In this document: positions 1 to 7,495 of the stretch, piece by piece
Position numbering within the stretch: the stretch's first letter is position 1
Layout: each line of letters opens with the position of its first letter
Position numbers and translations under genes: made by a program
NCBI GenBank assembly: GCA_029239635.1
Contig: JARBUN010000039.1
Span: 1 to 42,198 of the forward strand
DNA length: 42,198 nucleotides
Source: Microbacterium sp.
GTDB taxonomy: Bacteria; Actinomycetota; Actinomycetes; Actinomycetales; Microbacteriaceae
Direction of reading: 5' to 3'
The notes under the pieces: model-generated
Database searches by the model: none
What the model saw: only the letters and a program-made list of their open reading frames with translations
What the model was told of the DNA's origin: nothing

Positions 1-505
1 CGCCCCGCTCGTGCGCGTGCACTCCGAGTGCCTGACCGGTGAGGCGTTCGGCTCGCTGAAGTGCGAGTGCGGTCCCCAGCTCGACGCGGCGCTCGACCGC
101 ATCGACAAGGACGGCGGCATCGTCATCTACATGCGCGGCCACGAGGGACGCGGCATCGGCCTCATCAACAAGCTGCGGGCGTACAACCTGCAGGAGCGCG
201 GCCTCGACACCGTGGATGCCAACCTCGCCCTGGGCCTGCCCGCCGACGCGCGCGACTACGCCGCCGCCGCCGGCATCCTCGCCGACCTCGGCGTCGAGCA
301 GGTGCGCCTGCTCACCAACAACACCGACAAGGTGAAGCAGCTGCGCGGCTTCGGTCTCGACGTCGTCGAGCAGGTGCCCCTCCTCGTCGGCGTCGGCCCG
401 AACAACCACCAGTACCTCGAGACGAAGCGCGACCGGATGGGTCACATCATCGCCGAGGACGACCTGCGCGACGCCCTCGCGCACATGAAGGAAGAGAGCG
501 CCTGA
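1..505 (+). CDS. ribA: GTP cyclohydrolase II domain (3' part of ribA/ribBA), partial
   Basis: C-terminal part of GTP cyclohydrolase II, which opens the GTP imidazole ring as the first committed step of riboflavin synthesis. The reading frame is already open at base 2 and enters with [13 protein letters not shown], so the true start lies before the window. The zinc-binding cysteines are visible in SECLTG and KCECGPQL, followed by the conserved [10 protein letters not shown] segment (GTP/catalytic region) and the C-terminal TNNTDKV motif. In actinobacteria this domain is usually the second half of a RibBA fusion with DHBP synthase; only the RibA part is seen here. Its TGA overlaps the ATG of ribH (TGATG), indicating translational coupling in a rib operon. 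Confidence 0.95.
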   Translation, partial: APLVRVHSECLTGEAFGSLKCECGPQLDAALDRIDKDGGIVIYMRGHEGRGIGLINKLRAYNLQERGLDTVDANLALGLPADARDYAAAAGILADLGVEQVRLLTNNTDKVKQLRGFGLDVVEQVPLLVGVGPNNHQYLETKRDRMGHIIAEDDLRDALAHMKEESA

Positions 506-978
506 TGGCCGGTAGTGGAGCACCCGAGACCGGCGGCGTCGACGCGTCGGGTCTGAACGTCGTCGTCATCGCCGGCACCTGGCACGAGGTCATCACCGAC
601 GGCCTCATCGCCGGCGCGAAGCGCGTGCTGGATGCCACGGGCGCGGTCTACCGTGTCGTGCGCGTTCCGGGTTCGTTCGAGCTGCCCGTCGCGGCCAAGG
701 CCGCGTTCGACGGCGGGGCGGATGCCGTCGTCGCCCTCGGCGTGATCATCCGGGGCGGCACGCCGCACTTCGAGTTCGTCTCGTCGGCGGCGACCGACGG
801 CCTCACGCGCGTCGCGCTGGATGCCGGCAAACCCGTCGGGTTCGGCGTGCTGACCCTCGACGACGAGCAGCAGGGTCTCGACCGCGCCGGCCTCGCGGGG
901 TCGAAGGAGGACAAGGGCGAGGAGGCCGCGGACGCGGCGATCCGCACCGCCCTGGTGCTGCGGGAGTTGCGCGGCTGA
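505..978 (+). CDS. ribH: 6,7-dimethyl-8-ribityllumazine synthase
   Basis: Lumazine synthase, 157 aa, the usual family length. It condenses 5-amino-6-ribitylaminouracil with 3,4-dihydroxy-2-butanone 4-phosphate in the penultimate riboflavin step, normally as a large cytoplasmic oligomer. Visible motifs are GTWHEVIT (substrate loop), VPGSFELP, and RGGTPHFEFVS with the catalytic-site His. The start at 505 is fixed by the TGATG overlap with the ribA stop; an AAGGAAGAG purine run 10-18 nt upstream lies inside the ribA end. No gene follows closely on this strand apart from a small membrane protein with its own promoter-like box. Confidence 0.96.
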   Translation: MAGSGAPETGGVDASGLNVVVIAGTWHEVITDGLIAGAKRVLDATGAVYRVVRVPGSFELPVAAKAAFDGGADAVVALGVIIRGGTPHFEFVSSAATDGLTRVALDAGKPVGFGVLTLDDEQQGLDRAGLAGSKEDKGEEAADAAIRTALVLRELRG

Positions 979-1041
979 CGGGCCGGGCGGTGAGGCCCGC
1001 CTTCCTGGCGGCGCGGGCGCGGCATCCCTACCCTGGCCGGT

Positions 1042-1395
1042 ATGGAGATCCTGCGCCACGCCGTCGTCCTCGTCCACCTCGTCGGCTTCGCGATCCTCTT
1101 CGGCGCCTGGGTCGTGGAGGCCGTCGGGCGTCGCGTGCGCGTCACGCCGCTGATGAACTACGCGCTGGTGATCTCGCTCGTGTCGGGCCTCGCCCTCGCG
1201 GCGCCGTGGGGCCTCGACCACGACCTGAACTACACCAAGATCGGCGTGAAGCTCGTCGTGCTCCTCGCGATCGGCGCACTCCTGGGCATCGGCTCGGCGC
1301 GACAGAAGCGCGGCGCCGACCTGGCGCCCGCGGTGTTCTGGCTGGTCGGCCTCCTGACCCTCCTCAACGCCGCACTCGCGGTGCTCTGGCGCTGA
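1042..1395 (+). CDS. Small four-helix membrane protein, unknown function
   Basis: A 117-aa protein made almost entirely of hydrophobic segments (about residues 5-25, 40-58, 70-88 and 98-115), so probably four transmembrane helices with a short basic loop (GRRVRV) after the first. No catalytic motif is recognised; similar short integral membrane proteins are common and uncharacterised in actinobacteria. The ATG has no ribosome-binding site, but TACCCT (1029-1034) lies 7 nt before it, which fits an actinobacterial -10 box driving a leaderless mRNA. A strong hairpin follows 35 nt after the stop, so it is probably monocistronic. Confidence 0.75.
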   Translation: MEILRHAVVLVHLVGFAILFGAWVVEAVGRRVRVTPLMNYALVISLVSGLALAAPWGLDHDLNYTKIGVKLVVLLAIGALLGIGSARQKRGADLAPAVFWLVGLLTLLNAALAVLWR

Positions 1396-1429
1396 CGCGC
1401 CGGTCTTCCCAGCGCGCGCATAGACTGAA

Positions 1430-1462
1430 CGGTCGGCGGTCCCCACTCGGGACCGCCGACCG
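1430..1462 (+). terminator. 14-bp stem hairpin terminator
   Basis: Perfect inverted repeat: CGGTCGGCGGTCCC pairs with GGGACCGCCGACCG across a 5-nt CACTC loop. It lies downstream of the small membrane protein and upstream of the MFS gene. There is no T-tract, as is common for actinobacterial terminators. Confidence 0.8.
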
Positions 1463-1481
1463 GGTGCTGTTCGGCGATCCC

Positions 1482-1503
1482 GGATGCCAACACCCCGGCA
1501 TCC
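1482..1503. repeat. GGATGCC/GGCATCC hairpin
   Basis: Two copies of the window-wide heptamer face each other with 8 nt between them (GGATGCC, aacacccc, GGCATCC), forming a second hairpin in the same intergenic gap as the terminator at 1430. It may back up termination or be an instance of the heptamer repeat discussed in the findings. Confidence 0.6.
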
Positions 1504-1564
1504 GTTCCGCCCCACCCCGCGATCACACGATGGACGCAACCGATCGCTCTCTCGTCAGGCAGTC

Positions 1565-3016
1565 ATGACCTCCTCATCCCCCACCGCCCCCTCGGCGTCC
1601 GCCCCGGCCAATCCGCGCTCGCGCGTCATCACCGCGAGCCTCATCGGCACGACGATCGAGTTCTACGACTTCTACGCGTACGCCACCGCGGCGGTGCTCG
1701 TCTTCCCGATCCTCTTCTTCCCGACCGGCAACGAGACCACCTCGCTGCTGCTGTCGTTCAGCGTCTTCGGCGCCGCCATGGTCGCGCGCCCTCTCGGCGC
1801 GATCGTCTTCGGCCACTTCGGCGACCGGTTCGGCCGCAAGGCCACGCTCGTGGCATCCCTTCTCACGATGGGCGTCGCGACCTTCCTCATCGGCCTGCTC
1901 CCCACCTTCAACGAGATCGGCGTGTGGGCGGCGATCCTCCTGCTCGTCATGCGTCTTGCGCAGGGCTTCGCGCTCGGCGGCGAATGGTCGGGCGCGGCGC
2001 TCGTGGCCACCGAGAACGCCCCGAAGGGCAAGCGCGCGCTGTTCGGCACGTTCCCCCAACTCGGTGCCCCCATCGGCTTCATCATCGCCAACGGCGTGTT
2101 CCTCATCATCAACTTCGCCCTGCCGCACCCCGACGGCACCGCGCAGCGCTCGGCCGAGTTCCTCGCGTGGGGCTGGCGCGTGCCGTTCCTGTTCTCGGCC
2201 GTGATGGTGATCATCGGCCTCTGGGTGCGACTGAAGCTCGTCGAGAGCGAGTCGTTCGCGAAGGCCGAGAAGACCGGCGTCATCAAGAAGTTCCCGCTCG
2301 GCGAGGCCATCCGTCGCAACTGGAAGCAGCTGATCCTCGGCACGTTCATCATGCTGGCGACCTACGTGCTCTTCTATCTGATGACGAGCTTCACGCTCTC
2401 GTACGGCACCAAGCCTCCGCTGGCGGCCGCTCAGGCCGCAGCCGAGAAGGCCGGCACCCCCTTCGATGCGGCGGCTTACGTCCCCGGGCTCGGATACAGC
2501 TACACCGACTTCGTGATCATGCAGATCATCGGCGTGGTGTTCTTCGGCATCTTCACGATGCTGTCGGGTCCGGTCGCCGACCGACTCGGCCGCAAGCGCC
2601 TGCTGCTCGGCGTGACCGTCGCGATCATCGTGTTCGGCCTGACGTTCTCGTTCTTCCTCATGCCGAACGCCGATCCGGGCTTCACCCGCATCCTCGTCCA
2701 GGCCTTCCTGATCATCGGCTTCGTGCTGATGGGGACGACCTTCGGCCCGATGGGCGCCGTGCTGCCCGAGCTGTTCCCGACGAACGTCCGATACACGGGA
2801 TCCGCGATCTCGTACAACGTCTCCTCGATCCTCGGTGCGGCGCTCGCGCCGATCGTCGCGGTGGCGCTGTGGGCGGCCGGTGACGGCAACCCGTGGCTCG
2901 TCGGCCTGTACCTGTCGGCCATGGGCGTGCTCACCCTCATCGCCGTCGTGCTCTCTCCCGAGACGAAGGACGTCGACTACGACGAGAACATCGCCGCCGG
3001 CTCGATCGCGCCGTAA
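1565..3016 (+). CDS. MFS transporter, metabolite:H+ symporter (MHS) family
   Basis: A 483-aa secondary transporter with about 12 transmembrane helices. It has the MFS loop 2-3 signature GHFGDRFGRK and its echo DRLGRKRLL between helices 8 and 9. The N-terminal IGTTIEFYDFYAYATAA and the RLAQGFALGGEWSGA segment of helix 4 are typical of the MHS family (ProP, ShiA, KgtP), which import organic acids or osmolytes with protons. The substrate cannot be read from the sequence. A roughly 30-residue Ala-rich loop (residues about 285-310) separates helices 7 and 8. The ATG at 1565 is chosen because family homology (SRVITASLIGT) begins about 16 residues later. A 16-bp hairpin follows the gene. Confidence 0.88.
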   Translation: MTSSSPTAPSASAPANPRSRVITASLIGTTIEFYDFYAYATAAVLVFPILFFPTGNETTSLLLSFSVFGAAMVARPLGAIVFGHFGDRFGRKATLVASLLTMGVATFLIGLLPTFNEIGVWAAILLLVMRLAQGFALGGEWSGAALVATENAPKGKRALFGTFPQLGAPIGFIIANGVFLIINFALPHPDGTAQRSAEFLAWGWRVPFLFSAVMVIIGLWVRLKLVESESFAKAEKTGVIKKFPLGEAIRRNWKQLILGTFIMLATYVLFYLMTSFTLSYGTKPPLAAAQAAAEKAGTPFDAAAYVPGLGYSYTDFVIMQIIGVVFFGIFTMLSGPVADRLGRKRLLLGVTVAIIVFGLTFSFFLMPNADPGFTRILVQAFLIIGFVLMGTTFGPMGAVLPELFPTNVRYTGSAISYNVSSILGAALAPIVAVALWAAGDGNPWLVGLYLSAMGVLTLIAVVLSPETKDVDYDENIAAGSIAP

Positions 3017-3034
3017 CGCGTCATACACGGAACA

Positions 3035-3070
3035 CCGGATGCCACGGGGCCTGCGCCTCGTGGCATCCGG
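3035..3070 (+). terminator. Hairpin terminator built from GGATGCC arms
   Basis: CCGGATGCCACG at 3035 pairs perfectly with CGTGGCATCCGG ending at 3070. One G-U pair and three further G-C pairs extend it to about 16 bp around a CTGC loop. It lies 19 nt after the MFS stop codon and incorporates the over-represented heptamer as its outer arm. Confidence 0.82.
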
Positions 3071-3080
3071 CGTTCCAGGA

Positions 3081-3124
3081 GTCAACCGGGGTTGACGATG
3101 CGCGAAACGTCAACCATGATTGAC
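3081..3124 (+). promoter_or_regulatory. Promoter with two GTCAACC-type palindromic operators
   Basis: Two 16-bp palindromes flank the promoter of the small HTH gene: GTCAACCGGGGTTGAC (3081-3096, perfect 7-bp arms) and GTCAACCATGATTGAC (3109-3124, one changed pair). Their centres are 28 bp apart. A -35 box TTGACG (3092-3097) lies in the right arm of the first, and a weak -10 box CATGAT (3115-3120, 17-bp spacer) lies in the second. Transcription would start about at the ATG at 3128. Binding at either site would cover the promoter, so autorepression by the downstream HTH protein is the natural guess. Confidence 0.6.
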
Positions 3125-3127
3125 GCC

Positions 3128-3340
3128 ATGAGCGAGACGATCCGCACCGCCCTCGGCGGCCTCGGCGACGATGAACCCCTGGCCGAGCTCCGGCAGCTCG
3201 GGGCCCTCCGTCAGGAGATCGCGCGGCTCGAGGAGGTCCAGGTCCGCCGGGCGCGGCTGCGGGGCTCGTCGTGGCTCGCGATCGCGAGCGCACTGGGGGT
3301 CTCCAAGCAGGCGGCGCACAAGAAGTACGGACGGGTCTGA
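3128..3340 (+). CDS. Small helix-turn-helix DNA-binding protein
   Basis: A 70-aa protein. Residues about 20-42 form a charged helix (ELRQLGALRQEIARLEEVQ). Residues about 43-70 form a helix-turn-helix (GSSWLAIASALGVSKQAAHKKYG), with the SKQAAHKKY recognition helix typical of small actinobacterial HTH proteins often found beside Clp-N-domain genes; no such partner is seen here. An in-frame ATG at 3116 sits inside operator 2 and lacks a ribosome-binding site; ATG 3128 is preferred because it coincides with the predicted transcription start (leaderless). The tandem GTCAACC palindromes directly upstream suggest it is a self-regulating repressor. Its targets are unknown. Confidence 0.75.
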   Translation: MSETIRTALGGLGDDEPLAELRQLGALRQEIARLEEVQVRRARLRGSSWLAIASALGVSKQAAHKKYGRV

Positions 3341-3474
3341 CGACGGACCCCTCGCGGTCCCCCGAGGCGCGTGACGCCCGAGCGCGGGGAGTTTGGTCCA
3401 CCGCCGAGCCAGCCGCGCGGCGGCGTCGGCGGCGAGGGGTACGGTCGAATCTGATGCCAGAGAACGAGGTCCGC

Positions 3475-5340
3475 ATGTCTTCTCCCGCTCCCGCGCGTGG
3501 TCGGCGCGGCCGTCGCACCCCCGAGGGTCCGCGCGCGTCGTTCCGGCAGTTGCTGCCGTTCCTGCTCGAGCACAAGCGCACGCTGGTCGTCGTCGCGGTC
3601 CTCAGCGTCATCGGCGCGGGCGCGACGCTCGTGCAGCCCCTGCTCGTCGGCCAGGTCATCTCGCGCGTGCAGTCGTCCGTGCCCCTCGGCGCGCTCGTCT
3701 GGCTGCTGGTCGGCTTCGTCGTGCTGTCCTCGCTCATCTCGGGCTACCAGCACTACCTCCTGCAGCGCACCGGCACCGCGGTGGTGTACTCGAGCCGACG
3801 GCGGCTGATCGCGCGCATCCTGCGACTGCCCATCAGCGAGTTCGACGCCCGCCGCACGGGCGACCTCGTCTCGCGCGTGGGCACCGACACCACCCTGCTG
3901 TACGCCGTGCTCACCCAGGGACTCGCGGATGCCGTGGGCAACGCCCTCATCCTCGTCGGCGCGGTGATCGCGATGGCGTTCATCGACCCCCTGCTGCTCG
4001 GCTTGATCGTCGTGGTGATCGGAGCGTCGCTCGCGACCGTCGTCGTGCTCAGCACGCGGATCCGTGCGGCCTCCGCCGCCCAGCAGGAGAAGGTCGGCGA
4101 GCTCTCCTCGGGGGTCGAGCGCGCCGTCGGGTCCATCCGCACGATCCGCGCCGCCGGGGCCACCGATCGCGAGACCGCCACCGTCACCGAGACCGCGACG
4201 GAGGCGTACGCCGCCGGCATCCGCATCGCGAAGGTGTCGGCGCTCATCGTGCCCGTGGCGGGGATCGCCCTGCAGGTCTCGCTGCTCGTGGTGCTCGGCG
4301 TCGGCGGCTTCCGCGTGGCATCCGGGGCGATCGACGTCGCGGCCCTCGTGACCTTCGTGATCTTCCTGTTCCTCCTCGTGCAGCCGCTCGCCACCGCGAT
4401 CGGCGCGATCACCTCGGTGAACCAGGCGCTCGGCGCCCTGGGTCGCATCCAGGAGGTGCTCGACCTGCCCCTCGAGAGCGACGGCGACCAGCCGCGCACG
4501 ACGACGCCGGTCCCGGATGCCGCCGCCCTGGAGTTCCGCGACGTGCGGTTCCGCTACCCCGACCACGTCGTGAAGGCCCGCGAGGCCGCGGCCCGGGAAG
4601 CGCGATCCGTCCTCGCGGATGTGCACCTGGAGTCCGCGGATGTTCCCGCCGAGACCGACCGCGAGGTGCTGCGCGGGGTGTCGTTCGCCGTGCCGCGCGG
4701 GTCGCGCGTCGCGCTCGTGGGCCCGTCCGGGGCCGGCAAGAGCACGATCCTCTCCCTCATCGAGCGCTTCTACGACCCGACGGAGGGCGCGATCCTCCTC
4801 GACGGCGTCGACGCCCGCGATCTTTCTCGCGAGGAGCTGCGTGCCCGCTTCGGGTACGTCGAGCAGGACGCGCCGACCCTGGCCGGCACGATCGCCGACA
4901 ATCTGCGTCTCGCCTCGCCCGCGGCATCCGACGCCGACTGCGAACGCGTGCTGCGCGAGGTCAACCTCGGCGACGTGCTGGAGCGGAGCCCCCTCGGCGT
5001 CGACGCCCCCGTGGGCGAGGACGGGGTGATGCTCTCGGGCGGCGAGCGTCAGCGCCTCGCGATCGCGCGCGCGCTGCTGGCGGCGCCTCCCGTGCTGCTG
5101 CTGGACGAGTCGACGTCGTCGCTCGACGGGGTGAACGAACAGCGCATGCGCGAGGCGATCGACGCCGTCGCGACCGATCGCACGCTGCTGGTCATCGCGC
5201 ACCGCCTCTCGACCGTGGTCGACAGCGATCTCATCGTGGTGCTCGAGAACGGCCGCGTGGTCGGGCAGGGCACGCACAGCGAGCTCGTGGCATCCACTCC
5301 CCTGTATCGGGATCTCGCGAAGCACCAGCTGCTGGTGTGA
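3475..5340 (+). CDS. ABC exporter half-transporter (fused membrane and ATPase domains)
   Basis: A 621-aa protein: type IV ABC exporter membrane domain (residues about 25-320, six helices) fused to a nucleotide-binding domain. Visible ATPase motifs are the A-loop Tyr in RFRYP, Walker A GPSGAGKST (about residue 416), signature LSGGERQRLAIARAL, Walker B VLLLDEST and the H-loop IAHRLST. Such proteins act as dimers, commonly for drugs, lipids or peptides; the substrate is not readable. The ATG at 3475 has GAGG 5 nt upstream; an alternative ATG at 3454 follows a TACGGT box (3440-3445). Odd feature: about 38 extra Ala/Glu/Arg-rich residues (about 361-398) sit between the A-loop and the strand leading to Walker A. 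Confidence 0.92.
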   Translation: MSSPAPARGRRGRRTPEGPRASFRQLLPFLLEHKRTLVVVAVLSVIGAGATLVQPLLVGQVISRVQSSVPLGALVWLLVGFVVLSSLISGYQHYLLQRTGTAVVYSSRRRLIARILRLPISEFDARRTGDLVSRVGTDTTLLYAVLTQGLADAVGNALILVGAVIAMAFIDPLLLGLIVVVIGASLATVVVLSTRIRAASAAQQEKVGELSSGVERAVGSIRTIRAAGATDRETATVTETATEAYAAGIRIAKVSALIVPVAGIALQVSLLVVLGVGGFRVASGAIDVAALVTFVIFLFLLVQPLATAIGAITSVNQALGALGRIQEVLDLPLESDGDQPRTTTPVPDAAALEFRDVRFRYPDHVVKAREAAAREARSVLADVHLESADVPAETDREVLRGVSFAVPRGSRVALVGPSGAGKSTILSLIERFYDPTEGAILLDGVDARDLSREELRARFGYVEQDAPTLAGTIADNLRLASPAASDADCERVLREVNLGDVLERSPLGVDAPVGEDGVMLSGGERQRLAIARALLAAPPVLLLDESTSSLDGVNEQRMREAIDAVATDRTLLVIAHRLSTVVDSDLIVVLENGRVVGQGTHSELVASTPLYRDLAKHQLLV

Positions 5341-5407
5341 CCCGCCCGGGGCGACCCGTCAGATCGTGTGCCGCGCGATAGACGCCCGACCTCCTGCGGC
5401 GGGCATA

Positions 5408-5448
5408 CCGATGCCCCTCCTGCGCGCCAAGAACGGGAGGGGCATCGG
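5408..5448. terminator. Bidirectional hairpin terminator
   Basis: CCGATGCCCCTCC (5408-5420) pairs perfectly with GGAGGGGCATCGG (5436-5448), a 13-bp stem with a 15-nt loop. It lies between the convergent ABC exporter and pckG genes and can serve both strands. Confidence 0.82.
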
Positions 5449-5495
5449 GGTAGGGGACGCGCCGCGCCCGCGGAGGCGGGACGGGGCGAGCGGAC

Positions 5496-7379
5496 TCAGG
5501 CGCGCCGCAGGCGGTAGCGCAGGGCGGCGAGTTCGGCGCGGAGGGCCGCGGGCAGGTGCGAGCCGAAGGTGTCGAAGAACTCCTCCGTGAGATCGGCCTC
5601 GGCGAGCCACGAGTCGCGGTCGATCGCGAACAGCTCCTCGAGGTCGGCGGCGGGGAGGTCGAGACCCGAGAGGTCGAGGTCCTCCACGCGGGGCAGACGG
5701 CCGATCGGGCTGTCGACCGCGTCGACCTGTCCGTCGACGCGGCGGATGATCCAGTCGATCACGCGGGCGTTGTCGCCGAAGCCGGGCCAGAGGAACCGGC
5801 CGTCGTCGCCCTTGCGGAACCAGTTGACCTGGAAGATGCGCGGGGCGCGGTCGAAGCGGAGCTTCTGGCCCACCTTCAGCCAGTGCCCGAAGTAGTCGCC
5901 CATGTTGTACCCGCAGAAGGGGAGCATCGCGAAGGGATCGCGACGGAGCTCGCCGACCGTGCCCTCCTGGGCCGCGGTCTTCTCGGACGACACCGTCGAG
6001 CCGAGGAAGACGCCGTGCGACCAGTCCGTGGCCTCGACGACGAGCGGGACGTTCGTCGCGCGACGACCGCCGAACAGGATGACGTCGAGGGGGACGCCCT
6101 CGGGCGCCTCCCAGTCCTGGGCGATCTGCGGGCACTGGGCGGCACCGACCGTGAAGCGCGAGTTGGGGTGCGCGGCCGGGCGGCCCGACGCGGGCGTCCA
6201 GGGGTTGCCCTCCCAGTCGATGAGGTGCGGGGGCGCCTCGTCGGTCAGACCTTCCCACCACACGTCGCCGTCGGGGCGGAGGGCGACGTTGGTGAAGATG
6301 GTGTTGCCCCAGAGCGTCTCGATCGCGGTGACGTTGGTGGACTCGCCGGTACCCGGTGCGACGCCGAAGAAACCGGCCTCCGGGTTGATGGCCCACATGC
6401 GTCCGTCTTCCCCGGGGCGGATCCAGGTGATGTCGTCGCCGAGCGTCTCGACGCGCCAGCCGGGGATCGTCGGGCGGAGCATCGCGAGGTTCGTCTTGCC
6501 GCACGCCGAGGGGAAGGCTGCGGCCACGTGGTACGCCTTGCCCTTCGGGTCGATCACGCGGATGAGCAGCATGTGCTCGGCGAGCCAGCCCTCGTCCCGA
6601 CCGAGGACCGAGGCGATGCGCAGCGCGAAGCACTTCTTCGCCAGGATCGCGTTGCCGCCGTAGCCCGAGCCGTACGACCAGACTTCGAGCGTGTCGGGGA
6701 AGTGGACGATGTACTTCTCGTCGTTGCAGGGCCACGCGACGTCGGCCTCGCCCGGGGCGAGCGGGGCGCCGACCGAGTGCACGGTCTTGACCCAGGGGGC
6801 GCCCGCGGCGATCTGCTCGGTGACGGCGGCGCCGACGCGGGTCATCACGCCGATGGATGCCACGGCGTACGCGCTGTCGGTGATCTGCACGCCGATGTGG
6901 CTCAGGGGTCCGCCGATGGCGCCCATCGAGAAGGGGACGACGTACATCGTGCGTCCGCGCATCGAACCCTCGAAGACGCCGTTCAGGGTCTCGCGGATCT
7001 CGGCCGGGGCGATCCAGTTGTTCGTGGGACCGGCATCCTCTTCGCTCTCGGACGCGATGTAGGTGCGCGACTCGAGGCGGGCGACGTCGCCGGGGTGCGA
7101 GCGGGCGAGGTACGAGCCGGGGCGCCACTCGGGGTTGAGCTTGATGAGCTTGCCCTCGTCCACCATCTCGCGCAGCAGCGCGTCGTTCTCGGCGGCCGAG
7201 CCGTCGACCCAGTGGATGCGGTCGGGCTGCGTGAGGGCCGCCACCTGGTCGACCCAGGCGAGGAGGCCCGGCATGCCGGGACCGTCGACCTCGGGACGCG
7301 TGCCGTAGCCGGGGCGGGCGACCGCGGGGGTCGCGGCGGCGCGTCCGGCGGGGCGGGCGAAGATGTCGGCGAGGGCCAT
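5496..7379 (-). CDS. pckG: Phosphoenolpyruvate carboxykinase (GTP)
   Basis: A 627-aa GTP-dependent PEP carboxykinase, the size typical of the family. It converts oxaloacetate plus GTP to PEP, the entry step of gluconeogenesis when cells grow on acids or aromatics. Seen: the kinase-1 P-loop with the reactive cysteine (FPSACGKTN), the [12 protein letters not shown] segment, [12 protein letters not shown], the metal-site segment GDDITWIRP, and [12 protein letters not shown]. The start at 7379 ([10 protein letters not shown]) is chosen because AAAGGAGA lies 6 nt upstream; an ATG 14 codons earlier lacks such a site. It is divergent from a RamB-type regulator, and both genes share a 116-bp AT-rich control region. 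Confidence 0.96.
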   Translation of the reverse strand: MALADIFARPAGRAAATPAVARPGYGTRPEVDGPGMPGLLAWVDQVAALTQPDRIHWVDGSAAENDALLREMVDEGKLIKLNPEWRPGSYLARSHPGDVARLESRTYIASESEEDAGPTNNWIAPAEIRETLNGVFEGSMRGRTMYVVPFSMGAIGGPLSHIGVQITDSAYAVASIGVMTRVGAAVTEQIAAGAPWVKTVHSVGAPLAPGEADVAWPCNDEKYIVHFPDTLEVWSYGSGYGGNAILAKKCFALRIASVLGRDEGWLAEHMLLIRVIDPKGKAYHVAAAFPSACGKTNLAMLRPTIPGWRVETLGDDITWIRPGEDGRMWAINPEAGFFGVAPGTGESTNVTAIETLWGNTIFTNVALRPDGDVWWEGLTDEAPPHLIDWEGNPWTPASGRPAAHPNSRFTVGAAQCPQIAQDWEAPEGVPLDVILFGGRRATNVPLVVEATDWSHGVFLGSTVSSEKTAAQEGTVGELRRDPFAMLPFCGYNMGDYFGHWLKVGQKLRFDRAPRIFQVNWFRKGDDGRFLWPGFGDNARVIDWIIRRVDGQVDAVDSPIGRLPRVEDLDLSGLDLPAADLEELFAIDRDSWLAEADLTEEFFDTFGSHLPAALRAELAALRYRLRRA

Positions 7380-7439
7380 GTCGTCTCCTTTGTCGAGCGG
7401 AATTCTGTGGTCTTCCCCCACTCTGACGCGGCCATAGAT

Positions 7440-7489
7440 GATCTTTCAGCAGAATCTGTGAGTAAGAATCGAGGATCTTTCGATATGGT
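7440..7489. promoter_or_regulatory. Shared control region of pckG and the RamB-like gene
   Basis: This stretch is clearly lower in GC than its surroundings and carries two direct copies of GATCTTTC (7440-7447 and 7474-7481, 34 bp apart), plus GAATC twice between them. TATGGT (7484-7489) ends 6 nt before the ATG at 7496, fitting a -10 box for a leaderless mRNA. The repeats are candidate operators for the regulator or a common activator; no protein assignment can be made from sequence alone. Confidence 0.5.
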
Positions 7490-7495
7490 CAAGGA

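Noticed and set aside
1..504. FMN riboswitch for the rib genes
   Set aside because: Any such element would lie upstream of the rib operon, outside the window. Nothing like it is seen before ribH.
3211..5325. Very long open frames antisense to real genes, e.g. here and at 5556-7517 (+), 10893-12782 (+), 28819-30843 (+)
   Set aside because: They are rich in Arg, Gly, Asp and His with no domains, and lie opposite well-recognised genes. They are expected by-products of G/C at third codon positions.
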